A DNA stretch of 64,000 nt, taken from positions 372,001 through 436,000 of the forward strand of contig NZ_JAPEPW010000004.1 of the NCBI RefSeq assembly GCF_026339955.1, written 5' to 3'. The position numbers and the translations under genes are program-made. Shown piece by piece: positions 42,961-52,552 of the stretch (positions are counted from its first letter, which is position 1; each line of letters starts with the position of its first letter). The stretch is from Streptomyces sp. NBC_01549. GTDB lineage: Bacteria; Actinomycetota; Actinomycetes; Streptomycetales; Streptomycetaceae. The notes below the pieces were generated by a model. That model was given only the letters and a program-made list of their open reading frames with translations, ran no database searches and was not told the DNA's origin.

Positions 42961-45576
42961 ATGCGCAACGCCGTAGCCGCAGGCCTTGTTGCCGCCGCCG
43001 CTGCCTGTTTCGGCTTCACCGGTGGCCCACCCGGAGCCGCCGTCCCGCTACCGGACACCTTGCACGTCGCGCCCGACGGGCGTGGTTCGGCCTGCAGTAC
43101 GCACCAACCCTGCGCCCTGACCACCGCCCGCGACCGCGCGAGAGCCCTGGTCCCGGATGCCACCGGGGATGTCGTGGTCGAACTGCAGGGCGGGACGTAC
43201 CGGCTCACCGGTCCGTTCCGGCTGGGGCGCCAGGACTCCGGCCGGCCCGGCCATCCGGTGGTATATCGGGCGGCCGCCGGACAGACACCGGTGCTCAGCG
43301 GCGCCGCCCGGATCACCGGGTTCTCCCGGGTGGATGCCGCCAAGAACATCTACCGCGCCAAGGTCCCAGCGGGTACGGACGGCCGGGAACTGTTCGTGAA
43401 CGGGGTACGCGCCGACCGTGCGCGGGGGCCGAGGAGTCCATCCGGGTTCTCGGTGACCGCCACCGGGTTCACCACCAGCGACCCGTCGTACACCTCATGG
43501 ACCAACCCCGCGCAGGTCGAGGTGGTCGAGAACAACGCCTGGAAGCAGATGCGGTGCCCGCTGGCGTCCATCACCCGCTCCGCCTCCGGCGGTTCCGACC
43601 TCACCGTCGACCCGGCCTGCTGGAACAACAACCACACCGCGGTGCCCAACCCGAGTTTTCCGTTCAACGGTGCGGGACTGCCCAGCATGGACGGCATCAC
43701 GTGGCTGGAGAACGCGCACCAGCTGCTCGGCACCCCTGGCCAGTTCTACCTCGACGACAGCGCAGGCTACCTCTATTACGTGCCCAGGGCCGGCGAGGAC
43801 CTGGCAACGGCGGACGTCGAACTACCCGTGGCCCCCGAACTGCTCGACGTCTCAGGCACCCCGGGGCACCTGGCACCGGTGAACGACACCGACTGGCGAG
43901 CGGTCTACACCGGAAGCTGGGGCCACTCCAGCGGCCGGCACCTCGGTGACCTGGGCGCCGACGTGCACTACACCTCCGCTGACGGCGACGCCGTCAGCTA
44001 CACCTTCGACGGTACCGGGATCCAGGTCCTGTCAGAGACCAACTCGGACGAAGGCGACGCGGACGTCTACATGGACGGCAAGAAGGTGTCGACGGTCTCC
44101 GGCAAGGGTCCCGAGCGTCTCGCCCAGCAGGCCATGGTCTCCGTCACCGGACTGCCCAAGGGCACGCACACGCTGCGCCTGGTCAAGACGAGCGGAGCGT
44201 ATCTGCTCGTCGACGGTTTCACCGTGATCCCCGATGTGGTCGCGCCCGTACACGACCTCGTCTTCTCCGGACTGACCTTCGCCCACACCACGTGGAACGC
44301 CCCTACGGCCGAGGGCTACGTGGACAACCAGGCGGGGGTCATCTGGGATCCGACGACGCGCACGCCGGCGCGTATCCCCGCCGCGGTCCAGGTGCACCGG
44401 GGTGCCCGGATCGCCTTCTCCGACGACGTCGTCCAGCACACCGGAACCAGCGGGATCGCCTTGGCCGACCAGACGCAGGACTCCACGGTGAAGGCCAGTT
44501 CCGTCACCGACACGTCCGGCATCGGGGTGGCGATCGGCGAGGTGGACGACTACTACCAGACCGAGCCCGCGCTGATGACGAGCGGCAACACCGTGTCCGG
44601 CAGCGTCGTGCAGTTCCCCGGCCAGGAGTACCAGGACGCGGTCGGCATCTGGGTCGGGCACAGCAGGTCAACCGTCATCTCGCACAACGATGTCGGCTAC
44701 ACGCCGTACTCCGGCATGTCCATAGGCTGGGGCTGGGGATGGGCGTCGAACTGCACACTGCAGGCCGCACAGGGACTGCCCAACCCGTGCCTGCACGGCA
44801 CCACCTACGCCGGGGGAAACAAGATCATCGGCAACCACGTGCACAGCGTGATGGGCGCGCTGTTCGACGGCGGCCCGATCTACACTCTCGGCGGCCAGTC
44901 CGCAGCCTCGCAGTTCGCCGGAAACGTCCTGTCGGAGTGCATCGACGGTTGCAACATGGTCTACCACGACGAAGGAAGCTCGCTCTGGAACACCCACGAC
45001 AACGTGGTGCGCTTCAGCAACGGGTCGCTGTGGACAAACCTGTGGACGCCGAGCATCCACGACGACTCGATCCACGACAACTACAGCGACACCGCCGCCT
45101 ACAACAACAACGGCACCAACATCTCCTTCGAGCAGGCCACCGTGGTGACCGACGGGAACTGGCCGTCGGCGGCGCAGACGATCGTGGACGCTGCGGGTCC
45201 CGGCACCATGCCGGGCAAAACAGTCGATGACGACGACCTGCGCGTCTCGTACACCGGCAGTTGGTCGTCGAGCGGGTCCCGCGACGCCGGCGACCTCGAC
45301 AACGGCGTCCACTACACCCAACACGACGGTGCCGCCGCCACGATCACCTTCACCGGCACCGGGATCAGCTTCCTGACCGAGACCAACTCCGACGAAGGCG
45401 ACATCGGCATCACCCTGGACGGCGTCTCGAAGAAAACGGTCGGCGCGCACACCGAGCAGAGGCACGCTCAGCAGAGCCTGTACGCGATATCCGGACTGAC
45501 CGCCGGCCGGCACACCTTGACGGTGACCAAACTCAGCGGCAGCTATCTCCTGGTGGACGGTTTCACGCTGAGCTGA
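42961..45576 (+). CDS. Secreted right-handed beta-helix protein with two homologous accessory modules
   Basis: An 871-residue exported protein. Residues 1-28 are a signal peptide. The chain then runs as a right-handed parallel beta-helix start (LHVAPDGRG, VVVELQGGTYRLTG, VVYRAAAGQTPVLSGAARIT), a middle part with WLENAHQLLGTPGQFYLDD, a module of about 110 residues (about 315-425), the main helix (IAFSDDVVQHTGTSGIALAD, then GNKIIGNHVHSVMGALFDGG) and a second copy of the module at the C-terminus (about 757-871). Both modules share TGSW near the start, ETNSDEGD in the middle, and YLLVDGFT at the end. This resembles polysaccharide-active beta-helix enzymes (GH141-like or lyase-like), but catalytic residues cannot be assigned. 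A secreted SGNH hydrolase follows after a hairpin. Confidence 0.85.
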   Translation: MRNAVAAGLVAAAAACFGFTGGPPGAAVPLPDTLHVAPDGRGSACSTHQPCALTTARDRARALVPDATGDVVVELQGGTYRLTGPFRLGRQDSGRPGHPVVYRAAAGQTPVLSGAARITGFSRVDAAKNIYRAKVPAGTDGRELFVNGVRADRARGPRSPSGFSVTATGFTTSDPSYTSWTNPAQVEVVENNAWKQMRCPLASITRSASGGSDLTVDPACWNNNHTAVPNPSFPFNGAGLPSMDGITWLENAHQLLGTPGQFYLDDSAGYLYYVPRAGEDLATADVELPVAPELLDVSGTPGHLAPVNDTDWRAVYTGSWGHSSGRHLGDLGADVHYTSADGDAVSYTFDGTGIQVLSETNSDEGDADVYMDGKKVSTVSGKGPERLAQQAMVSVTGLPKGTHTLRLVKTSGAYLLVDGFTVIPDVVAPVHDLVFSGLTFAHTTWNAPTAEGYVDNQAGVIWDPTTRTPARIPAAVQVHRGARIAFSDDVVQHTGTSGIALADQTQDSTVKASSVTDTSGIGVAIGEVDDYYQTEPALMTSGNTVSGSVVQFPGQEYQDAVGIWVGHSRSTVISHNDVGYTPYSGMSIGWGWGWASNCTLQAAQGLPNPCLHGTTYAGGNKIIGNHVHSVMGALFDGGPIYTLGGQSAASQFAGNVLSECIDGCNMVYHDEGSSLWNTHDNVVRFSNGSLWTNLWTPSIHDDSIHDNYSDTAAYNNNGTNISFEQATVVTDGNWPSAAQTIVDAAGPGTMPGKTVDDDDLRVSYTGSWSSSGSRDAGDLDNGVHYTQHDGAAATITFTGTGISFLTETNSDEGDIGITLDGVSKKTVGAHTEQRHAQQSLYAISGLTAGRHTLTVTKLSGSYLLVDGFTLS

Positions 45577-45672
45577 TCGCCCTTCAGCGTCACCCGTCGC
45601 AGCCGATCACCACTGACCACCGCGGGATCCGCCCCGGACCCGAACGCACAAGCCATCAGCCCGGCTGACTCC

Positions 45673-45702
45673 GGGTGCCCTGACGCCTGCGTCAGGGCAC
45701 CC
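45673..45702. terminator. Intrinsic terminator-like hairpin
   Basis: GGGTGCCCTGACGC (45673-45686) and GCGTCAGGGCACCC (45689-45702) are perfectly complementary with a 2-base gap. It separates the beta-helix gene from the SGNH gene, which has its own ribosome site GGGAGAAAAGG. No U-tract follows, as is common in Streptomyces. Confidence 0.65.
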
Positions 45703-45730
45703 GATCACCGACCGGGAGAAAAGGTGAACC

Positions 45731-46984
45731 ATGCTTGTCACGAAGAGAAGAACGCTCCGGGCCCTGCTGGCGGCGACCGTCGCCGCCGCCGGACTCATGG
45801 GAGGCGCGCCTTTCGCCGAAGGGCACTCCGACAACTCCCGTCCGGCCAGGACTCAGTCGCCCGATGCGCGGCGGGTGACGGCATGGGCGCCCAGCATGAC
45901 GATTGGCGGACCGAACTTCCACGACCAGACCATCCGGATGGTCGCGCACTCCAGCGTTGCGGGAACCGCACTCCGTATCCACCTGTCCAATCTGCGCAGC
46001 ACCATCCCGCTGACCGTCGGAGCGGTCAGCATCGCCGCACAGGCCGACCGGGCCACGGCGGTCGCTGGATCGCAGCGCGCGGCCACCTTCTCCCACAAGA
46101 GGTCCGTGACCATCCCGGCCGGGGCGGAACTGGTCAGCGATCCCGTACCGATGTCCGTCAAGGCCGGCCAGAACGTCCTGGTCAGCATCTACCTGCCGCA
46201 CGCGACCAGCTCCGCCACCTGGCACTCCGACGCCTTCGACACCAGTTACCTGTCCGTTCCGGGCGACCACACCGCCGACGCGGCGGACGGCAACTACATC
46301 GCGGCGACCACCTCCTGGTACTACCTCTCCGGGCTCGACGTGGTCTCGCCCGACGCCCGCGGCACCGTCGTGGCCTTCGGCGACTCCATCACCGACGGCT
46401 ACAACACCCCGGCAGGGGCGTACCACCGCTGGCCCGACGACCTGGGCCGCCGACTGGCCGGAACCCACCCGATGGGTGTGGTGGACGCCGGTATCGGCGG
46501 CAACCGGGTCCTGACCGACGTGCCCAACATCTGGCAGGGCATCAGCGCCACCCGGCGTTTCGCCCACGACGCACTGGGTCAGCCCGGGGTGCGGGACGTG
46601 ATCCTGCTGGAGGGCATCAACGACATCGGCAACAACGCGGGCCCCGGTGGTGCCCCGCTGACCCCGCAGGATCTGATCAACGGCTACCGAAATCTGATTC
46701 AGCAGGCCCATGCCGCCGGCGTCCGGATCATCGGCGGCACCCTCCTTCCCGACAAGGGCGCCGGCTACTACAGCGACTCTGCCGAAGCCATACGCCAGGC
46801 GGTCAACACCTGGATCCGGACCAGCGGGGCCTTCGACGGTGTCGTCGACTTCGAGAAGGCCGTCGCCGACCCGGCCGAACCCGGGGCCCTCAGCCCGGCC
46901 TTCGATTCCGGAGATCACCTCCACCCGAACGAAGCCGGCATGCAGGCGCTGGCGAACGCCGTCGACCTGTCCCTGCTGAAGTAG
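45731..46984 (+). CDS. Secreted SGNH/GDSL-family hydrolase
   Basis: A 417-residue exported esterase-type enzyme. The signal peptide covers about 1-31 (RRTLRALLAATVAAAGLMGG). Residues 45-190 form an accessory beta domain (VTAWAPSMTIGGPNFHDQTI), and residues 210-417 the SGNH fold: block I VVAFGDSITDGYNTPAG with the nucleophile Ser, block II Gly in VDAGIGGNRVL, block III Asn in LLEGINDIGNN, and block V Asp-His in SGDHLHPNEAG. The family includes rhamnogalacturonan acetylesterases and lipases that de-esterify polysaccharides, consistent with its beta-helix neighbour. AAAGGTG lies just before ATG 45731. A direct repeat (GCTGAAGTAGGCAGC, twice) spans its stop codon. Confidence 0.92.
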   Translation: MLVTKRRTLRALLAATVAAAGLMGGAPFAEGHSDNSRPARTQSPDARRVTAWAPSMTIGGPNFHDQTIRMVAHSSVAGTALRIHLSNLRSTIPLTVGAVSIAAQADRATAVAGSQRAATFSHKRSVTIPAGAELVSDPVPMSVKAGQNVLVSIYLPHATSSATWHSDAFDTSYLSVPGDHTADAADGNYIAATTSWYYLSGLDVVSPDARGTVVAFGDSITDGYNTPAGAYHRWPDDLGRRLAGTHPMGVVDAGIGGNRVLTDVPNIWQGISATRRFAHDALGQPGVRDVILLEGINDIGNNAGPGGAPLTPQDLINGYRNLIQQAHAAGVRIIGGTLLPDKGAGYYSDSAEAIRQAVNTWIRTSGAFDGVVDFEKAVADPAEPGALSPAFDSGDHLHPNEAGMQALANAVDLSLLK

Positions 46985-47071
46985 GCAGCGCTGAAGTAGG
47001 CAGCCGTCTCGCATTGTCGGCCCGGGCCGACCCGCCGCGTCGGCAGCCGCCGGCCCGGGCCGACGCAGCAA

Positions 47072-47102
47072 CGTCCACCGGCCGGCGCAAGGCCGGTGGA
47101 CG
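47072..47102. terminator. Intrinsic terminator-like hairpin
   Basis: CGTCCACCGGCC (47072-47083) pairs with GGCCGGTGGACG (47091-47102) around GGCGCAA. It follows the SGNH gene by about 90 bp. A second palindrome (GTCGGCCCGGGCCGAC) lies just before it. Confidence 0.65.
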
Positions 47103-47371
47103 CGGACGGGAATTCCCGACATCCGTGTCGCGCTGACGCTGCGCCGGACTGGTACAGGTTCCCACCTCCGAGCTCGGCCCCGGGCGCTGAAGCATGCCGC
47201 ATCCCCCAATTGCTCGCCGAGGCACCCCTTCCCGTGTACTCGACGCGGGGTCGTGCACCCAGCCGATCGGGCGGAACCGGAGCTACTGCCGCAGCGGGAG
47301 CCGACCAGTCCTGCCGCGTCGGCGGCGGCCGGCCCAAGTGCCGCGGAGCTGGAGGCCACTGCTCGTGAAGG
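47103..47371. other. No feature recognised between convergent genes
   Basis: Plus-strand frames here (for example around QLLAEAPLPVYSTRGR) have no start or domain. The stretch lies between two converging genes. Confidence 0.35.
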
Positions 47372-48352
47372 TCAGCGGAAGATGATCGAGTTCAACGCGG
47401 CCACACTGCGCTGCACCGTCTGTGCATGCCCGAAGAGACCAGGAAGGCCGCCCGTGTGGAGGAACACGGTGCGTTGATTCGGACGGATCTCGCCCTCGCG
47501 TACGGCGGCCATCAGGCCCGCCATGGCCCGCCCGCTGTAAGTGGGGTCCAGGACGATGCCCTCCGCTCGTGCAGTCGTATTCAGGGCTTCCATGACCGGC
47601 TCGTGCAGCACTCCGTATCCGGGGCCGACCTGGTCGAGACGGATGCGTAGCGATGCGGCCGTGACGTCGCGACCGGCCACCTGGGTGGACAGCGCGGCGA
47701 CAACATCGGCCGGTTCCGTCACCGCCCCGCAGTCGACACCGAGCACGCGTTCCTCCCCGAGGGCGCCGATGAGCCCTGCCATGGTCCCACCGGAACCCAG
47801 CGCCACGACAACGTGCTCCACATCGGGCACCTGCATGCGGATTTCATCACCGGCTTCAACGTATCCTCGCGCGCCCAGAGGACTCGATCCGCCGAAAGGA
47901 ATCAAGTAGGGACGCGCACCGCGCTTACGGAGCTGATCGCACACGTCCTCGGCGACAGCGCCCATGGTGCCGGGGTCCGTCTCACCCGACCAGAAGACAC
48001 TGGCCCCGAAAAGGCTGTCGAGCACAAGGTTTCCGGAGCCGCCCGCCGCGCTGTCGGCCGTCCCGGGAAACACCAGGACCACGTTCATGCCCAGGCGGGC
48101 ACCGGCAGCCGCCGTCAGACGGGCATGATTGCTCTGCGCCGCACCTGTCGTGACCAGCGTGTCCGCCCCGGTGGCGAGAGCGTCTCCGACCGTCCATTCC
48201 AGCTTGCGTACCTTGTTTCCCCCTCCGCCGAGCCCGATCAGGTCGTCCCGCTTGACCCAGAGTTCGTCACCGTTCAGGCCGAGCGCGACCGCCAGGCGAG
48301 GCATGGGCTCCATCGGTGTGAGCCACGTCGAGAGGGAATGCTTGGCGCTCAT
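47372..48352 (-). CDS. PLP-dependent ACC deaminase / D-cysteine desulfhydrase family
   Basis: A 326-residue fold-type II PLP enzyme. The Schiff-base Lys lies in LGGGGNKVRKLE (about residue 50), the substrate loop in TTGAAQSNHARLTAAAGAR, the phosphate-binding Gly loop in ALGSGGTMAGLIG, and the C-terminal segment SGRAMAGLMAAVREGEI precedes the PLP N1 site TGGLPGLFGH. Family members deaminate 1-aminocyclopropane-1-carboxylate or desulfurate D-cysteine; the residues needed to tell these apart cannot be judged reliably here. GGAG lies seven bases before ATG 48352; the frame is open to 48382. It diverges from the acyltransferase gene. Confidence 0.88.
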   Translation of the reverse strand: MSAKHSLSTWLTPMEPMPRLAVALGLNGDELWVKRDDLIGLGGGGNKVRKLEWTVGDALATGADTLVTTGAAQSNHARLTAAAGARLGMNVVLVFPGTADSAAGGSGNLVLDSLFGASVFWSGETDPGTMGAVAEDVCDQLRKRGARPYLIPFGGSSPLGARGYVEAGDEIRMQVPDVEHVVVALGSGGTMAGLIGALGEERVLGVDCGAVTEPADVVAALSTQVAGRDVTAASLRIRLDQVGPGYGVLHEPVMEALNTTARAEGIVLDPTYSGRAMAGLMAAVREGEIRPNQRTVFLHTGGLPGLFGHAQTVQRSVAALNSIIFR

Positions 48353-48666
48353 GAATTCTCCAACGAAGACACTCATACGCAATGCGGCGCAAGAGATACG
48401 GAAAGGGACATGACGTGCTGGACGATTACAGGACGAACACGGCCGTCACTCTACTTCCCGGGCAGGGGCAGCCGACGTACACCCGCACGAAGCTCGTCGT
48501 AGGGTGCCCCTCCGCGCGCGACGGCCTCCCGGTGACATGGGATGGAGGCCAGGTCGCGGTGGATATACGTCACCTCACACCAAAGGCACATGTATCAGTT
48601 TCGCTTCATCGCCGGGTGACATACAGAGATACCCTCCCCCAGTACATGTCCCACGTTAGGAAACGT

Positions 48667-49401
48667 ATGCCGCGCCGCAAGATAGGAATCACCTACCGGA
48701 CGCTGGCCGCGATCGCGCGCGCCATCATGTGGCTGCTGTTCAGACGGGACTGGGCAGGTACACAGCACATCCCCGCAAACGGCGGGTTCATCGCGGCAGT
48801 CAACCACAATTCCTACGTCGATCCGGTGGCCTACGGGTATTTCCAGTACACCGCCGGACGCCCGCCGCGCTTCTTCGCGAAGCAGGCTCTGTTCAAGGGT
48901 GCGTTCGGGCGGCTCATGCATGCCATGAAGCACATACCTGTCGCCCGTGGAGGGGCGGGAGCGCTGGCGGCTCTGGCAGCAGCGGCCACCGCCGTCCGGG
49001 CGGGCGAGGGCGTGGTCTTCTATCCGGAGGGCACGCTCACTCGCGATCCGGAGATGTGGCCCATGGGCGGCAGGACCGGCATCGCACGGGTTGCGCTGGA
49101 GACCGGGTGCCCGGTGATCCCCGTTGCCCAGTGGGGCGCCAACCTTCTGTTGCCGCCGTACGGAAAGATGGGCAGGGTCTTCCCCCGCAAGACGCATCAG
49201 CTACTGGTGGGACCACCCGTGGACCTGTCCCGCTTCGAAGGCAGGGAGCCGACTCCGGAGGTGTGGCGGGAAGCCACGGAGGAGATCATGGCCGCGATAA
49301 CGTCCCTGCTGAGCGAGATACGAGGGCTCCCCGCTCCGGCGGTCCCGGTTGCACGACGGACACCGGCGAACCCGGACAACGTCCAGGCGCCGACCGCCTG
49401 A
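48667..49401 (+). CDS. PlsC-type 1-acyl-glycerol-3-phosphate acyltransferase
   Basis: A 244-residue membrane-associated acyltransferase. One N-terminal hydrophobic helix (LAAIARAIMWLLF) is followed by the catalytic HX4D motif in NHNSYVD, the acceptor-binding segment FAKQALFKGAFGRLMHAMKH, the FYPEGT motif and IPVAQWGANLLLPPYGKMG. Such enzymes add the second acyl chain in phosphatidic acid synthesis; shorter actinobacterial forms may act on other lipids. The chosen start ATG 48667 follows TAGGAA; the open frame extends upstream to 48382, but that leader looks non-coding. Confidence 0.88.
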   Translation: MPRRKIGITYRTLAAIARAIMWLLFRRDWAGTQHIPANGGFIAAVNHNSYVDPVAYGYFQYTAGRPPRFFAKQALFKGAFGRLMHAMKHIPVARGGAGALAALAAAATAVRAGEGVVFYPEGTLTRDPEMWPMGGRTGIARVALETGCPVIPVAQWGANLLLPPYGKMGRVFPRKTHQLLVGPPVDLSRFEGREPTPEVWREATEEIMAAITSLLSEIRGLPAPAVPVARRTPANPDNVQAPTA

Positions 49402-50110
49402 CCGGCGGGACGCGACACCCGCGCAGCTCACGGCCGTCCGTCCTGGACCTGGGCAGATACAGCTCGCGGTCCACCGGTGGCGGCCCTCGCTTGTGGCGGC
49501 GGGTTCACCGTTCCCATCACGTCCCCAAGGTTGCCGATCACGCGGGGAGGTGCCCTGCCCGGGGCGCAGCCCGGCGTTGCAGGTTGTCCCCGCGCTGTCT
49601 GGAGAAACTCGCCGCGTATCTCGAGCGGGGTCCGGCCGCGCTCGGCTGGGCGGCGTTCCAGGTGTGCACCGCCGCGAGGACGGCCACGCCGAGCGGCAGG
49701 AAGTTCCACGTCAAAGACTCCCGTTGCTCTTGGGTGGAGTGGCGGGATGCGCGGGCGACTCGCTCCGGCTCCAGCGAGGCGGGTCGCCCGCGCGCTTCTG
49801 CCGACCCGCGCCCGTCGCCAGGGGTTGCCCGACGGCCGCCGCATGACCCGGGTCCGGAGCCGCCCGAGTTGCGTGCTCACAGAGAGAAAGTTACCGTTAC
49901 AGATAGTAATGAGTCTGTTGTGTCGCACGAGCGCCTCGGTGCCACGCGATTCCCAGCGGAACGCCGAGCTTGGCACGGTTCACCTGCAGTGCAGCGACTC
50001 GGTGTGCGCGGAATCCAGTTCGCGCCCATGAGTAGAAAGCTCATCAAGGAAGCGCTCCCTCCCCACCCTCCGCGACTCCGGCCCCAGGAATGACTGCAGG
50101 GAGATCCGTC
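49402..50110. other. Intergenic region with IS630 remnant and AT-rich promoter
   Basis: About 49600-49750 (plus) reads KLAAYLERGPAALGWAAFQV and CTAARTATPSGRKFHVKDSR, a decayed winged-helix segment of an IS630 transposase. Near 49890-49920 the GC drops sharply; TTACCG and TAGTAATG there could be the -35 and -10 parts of the epoxide-hydrolase promoter, with a small TTAC/GTAA dyad. Confidence 0.5.
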
Positions 50111-51433
50111 ATGCCCGAATTGCTCCGCTCGTACTCCCGTCGGAAGTTCCTCTCCACGTCGGCCGCCACGGTGTCCGTAGCGGCCACCGGGGCTCTTGGA
50201 CTGCGCGCCTGGGACGACTCGGCCAAGCCGGCCGCGGCGAGTGAGAGGCAGAGCATCCGCCCCTTCCGCGTGAATATTCCGGAGCGGGACCTGACGGATC
50301 TACGCCGCCGGATCATGGCGACACGCTGGCCCGACCGTGAGACGGTCAACGACCAGTCCCAGGGCGTCCAACTCGCCACGATGAAGGAACTCACCCAGTA
50401 CTGGGGAACGAAGTACAACTGGCGGAACATCGAGGAGACACTCAACTCCCTGCCGCAGTACATAACCGAGATCGACGGACTGGACATACATTTCATCCAC
50501 GTCCGCTCCCGCCACGCGAACGCCCTGCCGATCATCCTGACCCACGGCTGGCCCGGCTCCATCCTGGAGTTCCTGAAGGTCATCGGACCGCTCAGCGACC
50601 CCACGGCCCACGGAGGCCGCGCCGAGGACGCCTTCCACCTCGTCATCCCGTCGATGCCCGGCTACGGCTTCTCGGAGCGGCCGACGACCACCGGGTGGAA
50701 CCCCGACCGCATCGCGCGCGCCTGGGCGGTATTGATGGATCGCCTGGGATACGACCACTACGTCTCCCAGGGCGGCGACTGGGGCGCCGTGATCTCGGAC
50801 AAGATGGCCGTACAGAAGCCCCCGGGACTGCTCGGAATCCACGTCAACTTCCCGGCCACCGTCCCCCCGGACATCGCGCAGAAACTCGCCTGCGGCTATC
50901 CGGCGCCGGCCGGTCTCGACCCCGACGAGAGGGCCGCGTACAACAAGCTCGCCACCTTCTACAAGACCGGCTCCGGCTACTCGGCGATGATGGTCACCCG
51001 GCCGCAGACCGAGGGATACGGGCTCACGGACTCGCCCGCCGGCCTGGCCGCCTGGATGTACGACAAGTTCGCGGCGTGGACGTACAGCGGCGGCCACCCC
51101 CAGCGCGTACTGACCAAGGACGAGATGCTCAACGACATCACCCTTTACTGGGTGACGAACACCGCGGTCTCCTCGTCGCGTCTCTACTGGGAGAACAACG
51201 CCAACAACTTCAACGCCGTCTCGGTGTCCCTCCCGGCCGCCATCTCGGTGTTCCCGGGCGAGATCTACCAGGCCCCGCGGAGCTGGGCGTCACGCGCATA
51301 CCACAACCTCTTCTACTACCACAAGGCCCGCAGCGGCGGCCACTTCGCGGCCTGGGAAGTCCCGGGCATCTTCACGGAGGAACTCCGGGCCGCGTTCTCG
51401 ACACTGCGTCCGCGGAAGACCGCAGGAAAGTAA
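50111..51433 (+). CDS. Tat-exported epoxide hydrolase (EPHX1-like)
   Basis: A 440-residue alpha/beta hydrolase. The N-terminal SRRKFLSTSAATVSVAATGA, with twin Arg and a hydrophobic stretch, predicts Tat export. An EHN domain follows (about 55-165; RPFRVNIPERDLTDLRRRIM, then YGTKYNWR-like YWGTKYNWRNIEETL). The catalytic core has the oxyanion motif LTHGWPGS, the nucleophile Asp in SQGGDWGAVISD, and the general-base His in RSGGHFAAWEVPG. This is the microsomal/juvenile-hormone epoxide hydrolase architecture, which opens epoxides to diols. AGGGAG lies before ATG 50111. No operon partner; an IS630 element follows on the other strand. Confidence 0.9.
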   Translation: MPELLRSYSRRKFLSTSAATVSVAATGALGLRAWDDSAKPAAASERQSIRPFRVNIPERDLTDLRRRIMATRWPDRETVNDQSQGVQLATMKELTQYWGTKYNWRNIEETLNSLPQYITEIDGLDIHFIHVRSRHANALPIILTHGWPGSILEFLKVIGPLSDPTAHGGRAEDAFHLVIPSMPGYGFSERPTTTGWNPDRIARAWAVLMDRLGYDHYVSQGGDWGAVISDKMAVQKPPGLLGIHVNFPATVPPDIAQKLACGYPAPAGLDPDERAAYNKLATFYKTGSGYSAMMVTRPQTEGYGLTDSPAGLAAWMYDKFAAWTYSGGHPQRVLTKDEMLNDITLYWVTNTAVSSSRLYWENNANNFNAVSVSLPAAISVFPGEIYQAPRSWASRAYHNLFYYHKARSGGHFAAWEVPGIFTEELRAAFSTLRPRKTAGK

Positions 51434-51521
51434 GCGACCCGCCTATGGAGACACGTCCGTTCGCCGGGTCGGCACGCCCGTTCGCACCACGGTCGGCAGA
51501 TCAACTCTCTGGACAGCAAGG

Positions 51522-52355
51522 TCAGTCCCAGACCGAGCCAGGCCGTGGTCCGAACGAGACCCCGCCATTCCCACAGTCCCAGACCAGCACGACAGGGCCG
51601 CCTAGCTGCTGGTGGGCGGCATCCAGCAGGCGGGCGTAGTCGGTCTCGGTGAAGCCCTTGCGGCGGCCCTTGGCAGGGCCGCGGTCGAGGTGGATGCGGT
51701 AGATCAGCCGGGGCCGCCGGCCGGACCTGGTGCAGATCAGCGCCGCCATGGAGACGCGTTTGGTGCCCTGGGCGGTGACCCGCACGACCGGTGTGTGGCC
51801 CCGGTGGCCCCAGGTGCGGCCTTTGGGCGGCCTCAGGCCCTGGCCGGCTTCGTCCTCGAAGCAGAGCCAGGCGCCCAAGTCCGCCACCCTCTTTTTATGA
51901 CGGGCCACTACTCGTCCTTCCAGGCGGCGATCTTCGCCTTGTTGCGCTCGGCGGCCTTGCGGGAGGGCACCTGCACGCTCCAGCCGATGCGGTGCAGCAC
52001 TAGGTCCAGCCCGGCCAAGGTGTACTCGGCGCCGATCCGGCGGCGCACGATCTCGGCGATCCGGGCCAGCGTCCAGCACTGGTCACTCCAGCCGGAGGCG
52101 GCAGGACCGGCGTCCAGCTTGCAGCGGGCCCCGCTGGGACCCTTGGAGGCCAAAGCCTGCCGACCGCCCGAAGCCAACGCACGCCGCCGCCGGTTCGCCG
52201 ACATCCGGGTCACCCTGAACCGCCGGGCCACCTCCCGGTCACTGGCCCCGGCCTCGACCAGATCAGCGGCTTCGAACCGCACTTGCTCACGCCGAGCCCG
52301 CTCCTCGGCCGTCAGCCCACCGCCATCGGGATACCTCACCTTCCCGGCATAGCGC
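51522..52355 (-). pseudogene. IS630-family transposase in two frames, 3'-truncated
   Basis: The first frame (52355 to 51908) has the double HTH: RRFRVTRMSANRRRRALASG, then WTLARIAEIVRRRIGAEYTL, ending KAAERNKAKIAAWKDE and a stop. The nuclease part continues in the -1 frame: WLCFEDEAGQGLRPPKGRTW with two catalytic acids, then VVLVWD with the next Asp, after which the sequence diverges and stops at 51522. The C-terminal catalytic Glu is missing. The -1 relation recalls programmed frameshifting in this family, but without the tail the protein cannot be active. Confidence 0.8.
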
Positions 52356-52410
52356 ATCCCACGGGAGCCGTCACGACCCGACGTAACCCGCACCGTTAGA
52401 GATCTCCTAG
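52132..52410 (-). repeat. IS630 5' end, direct repeat copy A
   Basis: About 275 bp nearly identical to 53000-53275 (same orientation, only a handful of differences), covering the transposase N-terminus and the element end CCGTTAGAGATCTC. Confidence 0.85.
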
Positions 52411-52552
52411 GGCCTGTCTGACGGGTCGCGTCACCCGACCCCGCACCCGACAGCAATGTCACCCGAATGGCGCAATATGGCGTGCCACCCAAATGGGTGA
52501 AGGTCAAGCTGACTAGTGCCCCAATTGAGGCAATCCGTGAAAGGGGAACCAA

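Noticed and set aside
45692..47359. A 555-codon minus-strand open frame
   Set aside because: It is antisense to the SGNH hydrolase, whose GDSITDG, GIND and DHLHPN blocks fix the true strand.
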